A stretch of 64,000 nt of DNA from the NCBI RefSeq assembly GCF_013409865.1, contig NZ_JACCBM010000001.1, positions 434,001-498,000 of the forward strand. Direction: 5' to 3'. This DNA comes from Herbiconiux flava. GTDB taxonomy: Bacteria; Actinomycetota; Actinomycetes; Actinomycetales; Microbacteriaceae. Below, piece by piece: positions 49,820 through 58,833 of the stretch. The first letter of the stretch is position 1. Every line of letters starts with the position of its first letter. The position numbers and the translations under genes are program-made. The notes below the pieces were generated by a model. It was given only the letters and a program-made list of their open reading frames with translations, had not been told where the DNA came from and did no database searches.

Positions 49820-51167
49820 GGGATCGACGGGCGTGAACCGGCGGGTGGCGGCCGCCGCGCTCGTGGGGTCGGCGCTGGAGTGGTACGACTTCTACCTCTA
49901 CGGCACGGCCGCCGCGCTGGTGTTCAACCGCATCATCTTCACCGACGCCGACCCGACGGTGGCCACCCTCGCCGCCTTCGCGACACTCGCGGTGGGCTAC
50001 TTCATCCGGCCGCTCGGCGGGCTGATCTTCGGCCGGCTGGGCGACACGGTGGGGCGCAAGAATGTGCTCATCATCACGCTGCTCGTGATGGGCGTCTCGA
50101 CGGTCGCGATGGCGTTCGTGCCCACCTACGAGCAGGTCGGGGTGTGGGCGCCGATCATCCTGGTCGTGCTGCGGGCGGTGCAGGGCATCGGGGCCGGGGC
50201 GGAGTTCGGCGGGGCCGCGATCCTCTCGGTCGAGAGCGCGCCGGCGCGATCGCGCGGGCTCCAGGGGGCGTGGCCGGCGGTCGGCGTCTACCTCGGGCTG
50301 CTGCTCGCGTCGGGGGCGTTCGCCCTCGTGACGCAGCTGCCTGAGGAGGACTTCCTCGCCTGGGGCTGGCGCATCCCGTTCGCCGCGAGCGTCGTGGTGA
50401 TCGCGGTGGCGCTGTTCATCCGGCTGAAGCTCGCCGAGAGCCCGGCGTTCCTCGAGGCGCAGGAGCGGGCGGCCGCCGAGCCGACCGTGAAGGCGGCGCC
50501 GATCTCGTCGGTCTTCCGCTTCGAGAAGAAGGCGGCGCTCGTGCTGATCGGCAGCCAGACGCCTCAGAACGTGCTCGCCTACGTCAACCTCACCTTCCTC
50601 ACCGCCTACCTCGTGGGCACCCTGAAGCTCGCGAACTCCGTCGGCCCGATCGCCGTGACGGCGGCCACCTTCGCGACGATGATCACGCTGCCGCTCTTCG
50701 GCGCGCTCTCCGACCGCGTCGGCCGGAAGCCGGTCGTGCTGTTCGGCATCGGCTTCTCGGCCCTGTTCGTCTTCCCCTACTTCGCGATCATCGACGGCAC
50801 CCGATCGCCGCTCGGCATCACGATCGCCGTCGTGGTGAGTCTCGGCGTGGGCGTCGGCGCCATGTTCGGGCCGCAGGGCGCCTACTTCTCCGAGCTCTTC
50901 ACGGCCCGGGCCCGCTTCACGGGCCTCGCCTTCAGCCGCGAGGTCGCCGGCGCCCTTTCGGGCGGCCTCACCCCGCTGATCGCGGTGGCCCTCGTGGCGG
51001 CGGCCTCGGGGGCGTCGTGGCTCGTGGCGCTCTTCGTCATCGCGGCCTGCGCCATCGGCTTCGCGGCCACCGCCCTCGGCCCCGAGACCCGCGGCCGCTC
51101 CCTCGACGCCCTCACCCCGGCCGAACTCGCCGCCTCCACCCCACCCCGCGGCCCCCTCCCCCGCTGA
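49806..51167 (+). CDS. MHS-family MFS transporter (metabolite:H+ symporter)
   Basis: A 453-residue transporter: ALVGSALEWYDFYLYGTAAA is the hallmark first segment of the metabolite:H+ symporter family (ShiA, KgtP, citrate), and GRLGDTVGRKNVL plus GALSDRVGRKPVV the repeated MFS motifs. GAGGAGGGCATCG precedes the ATG, which lies 14 nt inside the ATPase gene. Co-expression with an ABC importer means two uptake systems, probably for related organic or sugar acids. Confidence 0.9.
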   Translation: MSRAEGSTGVNRRVAAAALVGSALEWYDFYLYGTAAALVFNRIIFTDADPTVATLAAFATLAVGYFIRPLGGLIFGRLGDTVGRKNVLIITLLVMGVSTVAMAFVPTYEQVGVWAPIILVVLRAVQGIGAGAEFGGAAILSVESAPARSRGLQGAWPAVGVYLGLLLASGAFALVTQLPEEDFLAWGWRIPFAASVVVIAVALFIRLKLAESPAFLEAQERAAAEPTVKAAPISSVFRFEKKAALVLIGSQTPQNVLAYVNLTFLTAYLVGTLKLANSVGPIAVTAATFATMITLPLFGALSDRVGRKPVVLFGIGFSALFVFPYFAIIDGTRSPLGITIAVVVSLGVGVGAMFGPQGAYFSELFTARARFTGLAFSREVAGALSGGLTPLIAVALVAAASGASWLVALFVIAACAIGFAATALGPETRGRSLDALTPAELAASTPPRGPLPR

Positions 51168-51247
51168 CCCGGCCGGTTCGCGCACGCCTCACGGGCGCCG
51201 ACCTCGTCACGGGCTCGGAGGCCCCGAGGAGTGCGGGGAGCATCCGA

Positions 51248-52165
51248 TCAGGGGGTGGGCATCGCGCCGTTGACGTTGAGGGTCTCGCCCGAGACGTAGC
51301 TCGACTCGGCCGAGGCGAGGAAGACGTAGGCGGGCGCGAGCTCGGCCGGCTGGCCGGCGCGCTGGTAGGTGCTCTCGTCGTCGAAGGCCTTCATCTGCTC
51401 GTCGCTGACGCCGCCCGAGACCTGCAGCGCCGTCCAGGTCGGGCCCGGCGCCACCACGTTCACGCGGATGCCCCGCGGCGCCAGCTGCTGCGCCAGCCCC
51501 TTCGAGAGGTTGTTGATCGCCGCCTTCGTGGCCGCGTAGTCGACCCGCTCGGGCGACGGCTGGTACGCCTCGAGCGACGCCGTGTTGATGACGGATGCCC
51601 CGGCCGGCAGGTGCGGCAGGGCGGCCTTGGTGATCCAGAAGTTCGCGAAGACGTTCGTGCGGAAGGTCTGCTCGAACTGCTCGTCGGAGAGGTCCTCGAG
51701 CCGGTCGACCGCGATCTGCTTGCCCGCGTTGTTGACCAGGATGTCGAGGCCGCCGAGCTGCTCCACGGCGTCCGAGACGAGCTGCCGGCAGTGCGCCGCG
51801 TCGGTGATGTCGCCCGGCAGGCCCACACCGCGGCGCCCGGCGGCCTGGATGAGATCGAGGACGTGGCGGGCATCCGCTTCTTCGTCGGGGAGGTACGAGA
51901 TGGCGACGTCGGCGCCCTCGCGCGCGAACGCGATGGCCACGGCGCCGCCGATGCCCGAGTCGCCGCCGGTGATCAGCGCCCTGCGGCCGATCAGCCGGCC
52001 AAGACCGCGGTAGCTCTCCTCGCCGAGGTCGGGCACCGGCCGCATCGGCCCCTGCACGCCGGGCTCGGGCTGATGCTGCACGGGCGGTTCGACCCGCGCG
52101 TACCGGGTGACCGGGTTGTCGAAGGTGTACTGATCGCGGGCGTCGTCGCTGCTGGTCGGGCTCAT
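51248..52165 (-). CDS. SDR-family oxidoreductase with N-terminal extension (general-stress type)
   Basis: A 305-residue SDR. About 55 residues (QYTFDNPVTRYARVEPPVQH) precede the Rossmann motif ALITGGDSGIGGAVA, as in YhdF/YdaD/YghA-type stress-related SDRs. Catalytic residues: Ser in VINTASLEAY, Tyr and Lys in YAATKAAINN. The ATG at 52165 is 7 nt from a minus-strand TACGGT box, so the mRNA is probably leaderless. No partner genes. Confidence 0.88.
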   Translation of the reverse strand: MSPTSSDDARDQYTFDNPVTRYARVEPPVQHQPEPGVQGPMRPVPDLGEESYRGLGRLIGRRALITGGDSGIGGAVAIAFAREGADVAISYLPDEEADARHVLDLIQAAGRRGVGLPGDITDAAHCRQLVSDAVEQLGGLDILVNNAGKQIAVDRLEDLSDEQFEQTFRTNVFANFWITKAALPHLPAGASVINTASLEAYQPSPERVDYAATKAAINNLSKGLAQQLAPRGIRVNVVAPGPTWTALQVSGGVSDEQMKAFDDESTYQRAGQPAELAPAYVFLASAESSYVSGETLNVNGAMPTP

Positions 52166-52172
52166 GCGGCTC

Positions 52173-52178
52173 ACCGTA
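52173..52178 (-). promoter_or_regulatory. -10 box for a leaderless transcript (SDR)
   Basis: TACGGT on the minus strand, 7 nt before the ATG at 52165, without a ribosome-binding site between. Confidence 0.45.
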
Positions 52179-52310
52179 CGCCGGAGTGCACCCGATAGGG
52201 GGACTGTGCGGGGAGCGGACAGACAGGCACCATGGGCAGGCACCGTCGAACGATCCGCCTGCTCACGACCACCGCCCTCTCACGACCACAGCACAGATTC
52301 GAGAACCCCG

Positions 52311-55121
52311 ATGCTCCCGCGATCGCCCCGCCGCCCCGACCGCCCCTCCCGATCCGGCTCCCGGATGCGCGGAGCCCGCCGGCCGGGAGCCCGGCTCTCC
52401 CGCGCCGCGGCCGCCGTCGCCGTCACCGCGGTCATCGCGGGCGGCGCCGTCGTCGTCGAGCAGCCCCAGCCGGCCCAGGCGGCGTCGTGGTCGGGTGCCG
52501 GAACGGCGACGACCTGGATCAGCGGGATGAACTCGGCGCTCGGCAACGTGGGCAAGCTGCTCGGCCGCGAGTTCACGGGGGCGTCGCTCTTCCTCGACAT
52601 CCTCGGACCGACGATCTCCACGATCTTCGGCGGCGACACCGGTCCAGGCATCCAGGACGTGCTCGACCGCCTGCAGCAGCTCGACGACATCGAGCGCAAG
52701 CTGGATCAGCTGCAGGTGCAGCTCGCCGACGTCAAGCAGAACGTGCTCGAGCTCGAGGACACGGTCGTGCTCGGCCAGTGCGTCACCCAGTCGAGCGACC
52801 TGCCCCACTTCATCACCTCGGTCGAGACCTCGCAGGCCGTGTACACCCAGGTGATCAAGGAGCTGCAGCGCGTTCAGGACAACCGGCTCACGAACACGAC
52901 CCGGTTGCAGGGGTACATGGACGACTTCGTCGACGTGACCCTCGGCACGAACCCGAAGCGGGACGTCGTGAACGTCGAGACGAGCCCGATGGCCCACGAC
53001 ATCCGGGAGGCCCATCAGTACATGGTCACGCACGGCAGCACCCCCGGCGTCATCCAGACCTGCGGGCGCGCCCACCTCACCGACTGGAAGCTGAACGCCG
53101 CCGGGGCCGCCGCCCGGCAGGCAGCGGGACAGAACGACGTGGGGGTGTGGCTCGACGACCGCCAGTACTACGCCCCGGTGCAGGACATCGTGACCTACTG
53201 GCAGACCGTGCAGGCCCAGGGCATGTACCTGCTGCAGCAGGCGTCGCTGATGCAGGCGTCGAAGCTCTACACGACCAAGGACCACGGGTCGGTGTCGGCC
53301 GACGCCGCCGGCTCGGTCTGCGCCCTGGCGGCCCAGAGCGCTCCCGACGGACAGGCGGCCACGGTGTGCGACAGCGCGCTCAGCTTCTCGCGCACCTTCT
53401 ACGCCGGCATCGTCGCCGAGTGGACCGAGGTCGGCCTGCCGATCTCGAACGACGACGTGGTGATGAGCCTCGGCACCGACATCACCGGCGTCACGAACGC
53501 CGGTGTCACGATGGATTCCCTCGTGTGGGCCCGGAAGCCCAGCGGCTTCCCCGAGTCCTGGGCGACGAGCGGCACCTGGACCGACTCCCCCGCGGCGGTC
53601 ACCTACTCGGGTGTCCCGGGCTTCAAGCCGGCGAACTCGACGCAGTGGAACACCCTCCTCTCGGGTTACACCACCTCGCACACGGCGATCGCGGCGTCCC
53701 TGCGCATCCCGCTGCAGCTCGCCGAGCACGGCTACCTGCCCTACGACCTCGCGCGGGTGCAGCCGTACCGTCCGTACGACCTGCTGAACCTGATGGGCGA
53801 GAACCGGCTGCCGGATCCTGCTCCCGGAACCGACCCGCGGAGCTTCGACACGACCGGCGTGAAGATGGTCTGGATCCCGAACGAGACGGCCACCCGCGAC
53901 ATGCCCGCCTGGCAGTTCTACTCGCAGTACCGCGGCAAGACCTTCGGCGTCACCAAGAACCTCGCGTTCCCCCCGACGACGATGCTCGACCGGCGGAGCA
54001 ACCCGAGCTGGGTCGTGGAGAACGGCCTCACCGTCAAGTGCATGGTGGCACCGGTCGACGGCCTGCTGTGCGGGAGCGAGACGATCGCGTCGTGGTTCGT
54101 CGCGCAGCAGACGTCGGACTGGTCGGGGCGGGACAAGAAGTTCTCGGTGACCCCGGGTTCGAGTTCGCTCGATCGCTTCGAGGGCCAGGCCCGCACCCCG
54201 GTGCACTGCGAGGAGTACGTGATCCGGGACGACCACTTCCAGGGCTGCGAATGGGAGTTCGACCTCGGCGTGACCGCGGTGCCGAGCTGGCTCGCGCTGT
54301 TCGAGCAGAAGGACGGGGGATCCTTCCTCGGGCGCTCCGACCCGCAGACCCTCTGGCCCGTCGCGGCCAAGCCGAGCGAGTGCCCGAAGACGAACTGGGG
54401 CGTCGACACCCGCTGCGGAGCGTCGCTCGCGGCCTGGCTGAAGCAGAACATCCCGAACCCCGATCTGCCGGGGCCGCTGCCGGCGGACGAGCCGGTCATC
54501 CGCACCGGCTCCTCGGGGAACGTCGTCGTCTGCCCGACCCCCGCCTGGCGGGCGAACGCGGCTGAGGCAGGGGTGGCCGTCACGACGAGCGACGTGACCT
54601 GGTCGGGCACGCGTCCCGACGGCGCGAAGGCCACGACCACCACGGCGAAGGACGCCGAGCTCTCCCTGGTGGACTTCGTGAAGAAGGCGTCGTGGTGGAC
54701 GGACGATGCGGCCGGCCGGCCCGCGTCGTTCACGCTGCACTGCAGCTTCGGCGCGCGCTATGCCGACCTGGCGACGACCTCGACCGTCTCGACCGCCGCC
54801 GTCACGGTCAGCCGCGAGGGCGACTCGTACGTGCTCGCGCCGACTCCGACGCCCACACCGACCCCGACACCCACGCCCACGCCCGCTCCGTCCGCTCCTT
54901 CGCCCGGGACACCGGGTGACGGGTCGACGACACCCCCGGCGGGTGGCGCGGCACCGGGCGCGGGCGACCCGGCGAGCTCCGACACCGCGGGCAGCGGCTC
55001 GGGCTCGCTCGCAGCCACCGGCGCACCCGACGCCACCGGCGGCTGGGTCGCCGCGGCGGTGCTGGTGCTGCTCGGAGGTCTCGTGGTGGCCCTGCGCGCC
55101 CGCCGCCGCCGGGCCGGCTGA
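52311..55121 (+). CDS. Large secreted, sortase-anchored (LAATG) surface protein of unknown function
   Basis: A 936-residue surface protein. An arginine-rich N-terminus is followed by a signal segment (AAAAVAVTAVIAGGAVVV, then AQAA). The mature N-part is helical: a hydrophobic stretch (ASLFLDILGPTISTIFGG) and a coiled coil (QQLDDIERKLDQLQVQLADV). The middle is Trp- and Cys-containing and matches no family I know. A TPTPTPTPTP linker leads to LAATG (residues 900-904), a hydrophobic segment and RARRRRAG: a class-E-sortase-type cell-wall anchor. The ATG at 52311 lacks a good ribosome-binding site. Helical hydrophobic hairpin plus coiled coil recall pore-forming or contact-dependent proteins, but this is speculation. 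Confidence 0.85.
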   Translation: MLPRSPRRPDRPSRSGSRMRGARRPGARLSRAAAAVAVTAVIAGGAVVVEQPQPAQAASWSGAGTATTWISGMNSALGNVGKLLGREFTGASLFLDILGPTISTIFGGDTGPGIQDVLDRLQQLDDIERKLDQLQVQLADVKQNVLELEDTVVLGQCVTQSSDLPHFITSVETSQAVYTQVIKELQRVQDNRLTNTTRLQGYMDDFVDVTLGTNPKRDVVNVETSPMAHDIREAHQYMVTHGSTPGVIQTCGRAHLTDWKLNAAGAAARQAAGQNDVGVWLDDRQYYAPVQDIVTYWQTVQAQGMYLLQQASLMQASKLYTTKDHGSVSADAAGSVCALAAQSAPDGQAATVCDSALSFSRTFYAGIVAEWTEVGLPISNDDVVMSLGTDITGVTNAGVTMDSLVWARKPSGFPESWATSGTWTDSPAAVTYSGVPGFKPANSTQWNTLLSGYTTSHTAIAASLRIPLQLAEHGYLPYDLARVQPYRPYDLLNLMGENRLPDPAPGTDPRSFDTTGVKMVWIPNETATRDMPAWQFYSQYRGKTFGVTKNLAFPPTTMLDRRSNPSWVVENGLTVKCMVAPVDGLLCGSETIASWFVAQQTSDWSGRDKKFSVTPGSSSLDRFEGQARTPVHCEEYVIRDDHFQGCEWEFDLGVTAVPSWLALFEQKDGGSFLGRSDPQTLWPVAAKPSECPKTNWGVDTRCGASLAAWLKQNIPNPDLPGPLPADEPVIRTGSSGNVVVCPTPAWRANAAEAGVAVTTSDVTWSGTRPDGAKATTTTAKDAELSLVDFVKKASWWTDDAAGRPASFTLHCSFGARYADLATTSTVSTAAVTVSREGDSYVLAPTPTPTPTPTPTPTPAPSAPSPGTPGDGSTTPPAGGAAPGAGDPASSDTAGSGSGSLAATGAPDATGGWVAAAVLVLLGGLVVALRARRRRAG

Positions 55122-55183
55122 GCCGGCGCGGCGCGCACGTCAGGCTGAGGCAGCGCGGCGCGGCGCGGGCACGCGTCGGGCGG

Positions 55184-56530
55184 CTACGGCGCGAGGGGCG
55201 GGGCGGCGGATGCTGCCGCCAGCGCCCGCGCCGGCCCCGGCGTCGCGCGCAGCGACGCCGACAGCGCCGCCAGGCGCGCGGCGGCCTCGGGCGCGAGCGG
55301 CAGCAGCGCGGCGAGCGCCGCCGCGAGCGCGGACGGCGTCGCCGCGTTCGGGTCGAGCGCCTGCGCGAACCCCGCGTCGACGAGGGCGGCGGCCCCCGCG
55401 AACTGGTCGGTCGAGAACGGCAGCACGAGAAGCGGCACGCCCGCGGTCATCGCCTCGGTGACGCTGTTGTTGCCCCCGTGCGTCACGGCGGCCGCGGCAG
55501 CCCCGAGCAGCGCGACCTGCGGCAGGAACTCCCGCACCAGCCACGACGACGGCAGCTCGCCGAGCACCGCGCGGTCGGCCGAGCCGACGGCGAGCGCGAC
55601 CCGCAGCGGGGTGCTGGCGGCGAGCGAGCGCAGCGCCGCGACCACCCGCGCCAGCACGTCGTCGCGCACCGAGAGGAAGCTGCCGAAGCTGACGTACACG
55701 ATCGGCTCGGCCGACGAGGCGATCCACGCCTCCACCGCCGCCACCTCGTCCGCGTCCTCCGACCGCACCGCCGAACCGATGAACGACGAGGCCGGGTAGC
55801 GGGCGCGGCGCCCGGCGCCCGCGAGCTCGACGGGGTAGTTGAACAGCAGCGTCTCGCCGTGCTCCTCGAAGGCGCTCGACGTAGGCGGCGCCGAGGGGTC
55901 GAGCTCCTGCAGCGCGGCGTTCCACTCGGCGGTGAAGTTCGCGTCGACCTGCTCGCAGAGCGCGCGAAGCTCCGAGAGCTCCGACGGCAGCAGCGACGAC
56001 GAGAACACGTCGGGCCACGCCGGCGGGAACCCGTACACCTCCCCCGATCCGGGCACCGGCAGGGCCGAGGGATGCCCGAGCACGACGTCCACGTGCGGGA
56101 TCCCGGCCGCCACCAACGCCAGCCGGGCGCTGAACGCGAGGTGGTCGACGAGGATGCGGTCCGGCGCCACGGCCGCGACCACCTCCTGCACCCGCCGCGC
56201 CGTGCGCACCGGCTCCCACATCAGATCCGACAGCCGCGCCGAGGCCTGGAACGACAGCGCCGCGACCATCCCGCGCCGGGTCGCGTCGAAGAAGCCGCGC
56301 AGCGCGTCGTCCTCCCCCTCGGGCTGCTCCTCCGCCCGGATGACCCCGGGGTTCGAGCCCTTGCCCAGCTGCAGCTCGACGCGCTCGAAGCCGAACGAGC
56401 GCACGATCGCATCGGTCGCCGGCCCGGTCGCCACGACGACCCGCTCGCCGGCCGCCTGCCACGCCGTGCCCAGGGTCGCGAGCGGCAGCAGGTGCGAGGC
56501 GTAGTCGGGGCTGATGATCAGCAGGGTCAC
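55184..56530 (-). CDS. UGT/MGT-type glycosyltransferase (GT1-like)
   Basis: A 448-residue GT-B enzyme. The acceptor domain starts VTLLIISPDYASHLLPLATL; the donor domain has YVSFGSFLSVRDDVLARV and the nucleotide-sugar motif THGGNNSVTEAMTAGVPLLV. It resembles macrolide and plant UDP-glycosyltransferases. The GTG at 56530 overlaps the TGA of the HEAT/GT4 gene (GTGA). The pair probably modifies one glycoside or glycolipid in sequence. Confidence 0.88.
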   Translation of the reverse strand: MTLLIISPDYASHLLPLATLGTAWQAAGERVVVATGPATDAIVRSFGFERVELQLGKGSNPGVIRAEEQPEGEDDALRGFFDATRRGMVAALSFQASARLSDLMWEPVRTARRVQEVVAAVAPDRILVDHLAFSARLALVAAGIPHVDVVLGHPSALPVPGSGEVYGFPPAWPDVFSSSLLPSELSELRALCEQVDANFTAEWNAALQELDPSAPPTSSAFEEHGETLLFNYPVELAGAGRRARYPASSFIGSAVRSEDADEVAAVEAWIASSAEPIVYVSFGSFLSVRDDVLARVVAALRSLAASTPLRVALAVGSADRAVLGELPSSWLVREFLPQVALLGAAAAAVTHGGNNSVTEAMTAGVPLLVLPFSTDQFAGAAALVDAGFAQALDPNAATPSALAAALAALLPLAPEAAARLAALSASLRATPGPARALAAASAAPPLAP

Positions 56531-58680
56531 GCGACGCCCGCCGCCGAGTACTCGACGTGGACGCCGTCGTAGACGCCGACCAGCGCATCCGCCATCGCCT
56601 CGACCGTGAAGCTCCGCTCGACGGTCGCGCGCGACGCCTCGGGCTGGCCCGGGTTCGTGCCCGACTGCGCCAGCGCGAACGCCTCCCACATCGCGAGCGC
56701 CAGCGACGACACGTTCCAGGTCTGCGTCAGGATGCCCGTGACCCCGCGTTCCACGTAGGTCGCCGGCCCACCGCCGTCGGGCGCGACGACGAGCAGCCCC
56801 GAGGCCATGGCCTCGAGGAGCGCGATGCCGAACTCCTCCTTCACGCTGCCGCAGACGTAGACGCCGCGCGGTGCGGCGAGCCCCGGAACGCCGAAGCGCG
56901 CCGCCGCGACCCAGCGGGCCACCGTGTCGTTCGGTCGGTGCCCGGGCAGCAGCAGCCCGCGCTCCAAGCGGTGGGAGGCGGGCACGAGCGCGTCCATCAG
57001 CGCCAGCTGCTCCTGCTCGTCGACCGACGGGCTCTCGAGGTCGCCGCCGATCAGCAGCAGGTTCGCCTCGTCACGCAGCGGGCCGGTGGCCCACGCGTCG
57101 ACGATCGAGGCCATGCCCTTCACCCGGTGGAACCGCCCGACGCTCACCAGCAGGGGCAGGCCCCGCCGCGCATCCGGAAGCCCCTCGAGCAGCGCCGTGA
57201 GCTCGGCCAGCGCGGGCGACGCCGGCAGACCGGAGGCGAGCGCCGCGGCCTCGGCGACCCCGCGGTCGACGACTCCGAGGTCGATGCCCTCGGGCACGAC
57301 CGTGTGGCGCTCGGGGTGGGAGGTGACGTCGATGCCGACGAGCTCGCGCATGTCCTTCTCGAGCTGCGGGCGTGGGAAGAGCACGCTGTGCGCGGCGTTC
57401 GAGGCGAGCCGCTGCACCAGCCGGGTGCGGAACCAGAAGTGCTCGTTCTCGTCGACCTCGCCGAAGTTGGCGCGGGTCAGCTGGCCGGCGAGGTCCATCG
57501 AGCGGATGACCGCGTGCGGGTCGGGCGCGACGGTGAACACCACGGGCACGTCGAGCTCGCGCGCCACGTCGGCGGCGGCGAGCGAGCCCACGTCGGCCAT
57601 CCGCAGGTGCAGCAGGTCGACCCCGCCGGCGGCACGCAGCATGCGACGGATGCCCCGCCGGGCCGCGACCCGCAGCGGCCACGCCGAGGCGCTGTTCACG
57701 GGCTCGCTGAGCAGCGGGATGCGGCCGTAGACGTGCCCCTCGGTGGTCGCCCGGATGGACGCCACGCTCTCGACCGCGCCCTGCACCGAGCCGCGCGACA
57801 TCGTGATGACCCGCTCGACCCGCCGCTCCGAGGTCTCGTCGACGAGGGCGTCGCCGAGGCGCACGAGCAGGGTCGCGATGCCGCCGTTGTCGCCCGAGCC
57901 GGCGTGGCTGAGGTCGGCGTCGATGTCGGCGTGCAGGAAGAGCTGGGCCACCGTGAGGTCGTCGTGCGGCTCGTCGCGCACGGCCGTTCCGCCCGCGAGA
58001 TCGACGAGGGCGAGCCGCGCCACGTCGGCGAGGTAGCCCCCGCCCGCGGTCAGCCCGTCGAGGAAGGCGCGGATCTCGGCCGTCGCGGCCTCGTCGCGGC
58101 GCTGCCCGAGCGCGGAGACGGCGGCGACGCGCACCTGCTCGTCCTCCCCCTCGTCGGCGGCGATGCCGAGGAGCGGCCGGGTGGCGATGGGCCCGCGCAC
58201 GAGGCCGAGCGTCTCGACGAGGCGGTAGCGCTCCTCGCTCGCCCGCACGCCGAGCAGCGCCCCCTCGAGACCGATCGCGATGTGCTCGGGCGTGGGGAAC
58301 GCCCACTGCTCGAGGGTGCGCTGGGCGAGCATCCCGCCGAAGCCGCCCTCGACGACCATGGCGATCAGCCGGCCGATGGCGTCGAGCCGCGGGATGCGGG
58401 AGCCGATCGCCCACGCCGCGTGCTCACGCAGGAAGGTGCGCTCGCTCGAGAGCAGCTGCGACAGCGCCCGGTCGGCCTGCTCGTCGAAGACCTGCGCGAG
58501 CGCGTGCGTCGCGGCGATGGCGACGAGCTGGTCGTCGTCGCGGAGGGCGGCGGTGAGGATGCGGATGGTGCGCACGCCGGGGTCGCGGTTGGCCTCGAAG
58601 GCCAGGTCGTCGGCCAGGCGCAGCGCATCGACGATGTGCTCGGCGTCGCGGACGGCGTCCAGCGAAGTCTGGATTCCCAT
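56527..58680 (-). CDS. HEAT-repeat / GT4 glycosyltransferase fusion
   Basis: A 717-residue protein. Residues about 15-230 are helical HEAT/PBS-type repeats (RILTAALRDDDQLVAIAATH, LREHAAWAIGSRIP, EQVRVAAVSALGQRRDEAAT). Residues about 245-710 form a GT-B glycosyltransferase (GSGDNGGIATLLVRLGDALV; DLLHLRMADVGSLAAADVAR; VSVGRFHRVKGMASIVDAW) ending with the GT4 EX7E pair, Glu615 and Glu623 in KEEFGIALLEAMASGL. GGGAGG precedes the ATG. Fusion of an adaptor-like repeat domain to a GT4 is unusual and may dock the enzyme to a partner such as the neighbouring transferases. A TAGGAT box (58743-58748, minus) fits its promoter. Confidence 0.85.
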   Translation of the reverse strand: MGIQTSLDAVRDAEHIVDALRLADDLAFEANRDPGVRTIRILTAALRDDDQLVAIAATHALAQVFDEQADRALSQLLSSERTFLREHAAWAIGSRIPRLDAIGRLIAMVVEGGFGGMLAQRTLEQWAFPTPEHIAIGLEGALLGVRASEERYRLVETLGLVRGPIATRPLLGIAADEGEDEQVRVAAVSALGQRRDEAATAEIRAFLDGLTAGGGYLADVARLALVDLAGGTAVRDEPHDDLTVAQLFLHADIDADLSHAGSGDNGGIATLLVRLGDALVDETSERRVERVITMSRGSVQGAVESVASIRATTEGHVYGRIPLLSEPVNSASAWPLRVAARRGIRRMLRAAGGVDLLHLRMADVGSLAAADVARELDVPVVFTVAPDPHAVIRSMDLAGQLTRANFGEVDENEHFWFRTRLVQRLASNAAHSVLFPRPQLEKDMRELVGIDVTSHPERHTVVPEGIDLGVVDRGVAEAAALASGLPASPALAELTALLEGLPDARRGLPLLVSVGRFHRVKGMASIVDAWATGPLRDEANLLLIGGDLESPSVDEQEQLALMDALVPASHRLERGLLLPGHRPNDTVARWVAAARFGVPGLAAPRGVYVCGSVKEEFGIALLEAMASGLLVVAPDGGGPATYVERGVTGILTQTWNVSSLALAMWEAFALAQSGTNPGQPEASRATVERSFTVEAMADALVGVYDGVHVEYSAAGVA

Positions 58681-58833
58681 GGGGCCTCCCTCGGTCGGGC
58701 GGCCCGGCAGCGCCCGCGTGAGGGGGCGGTGGACCACCCTTGATCCTAGGCCGCGGCGGCTGGGAGCAGGGCGCGATTCCGCTAGCGTGAATCCGGCGTT
58801 CCCGCCCCGTTCACCGACCCCCTAGGAGCCTCG

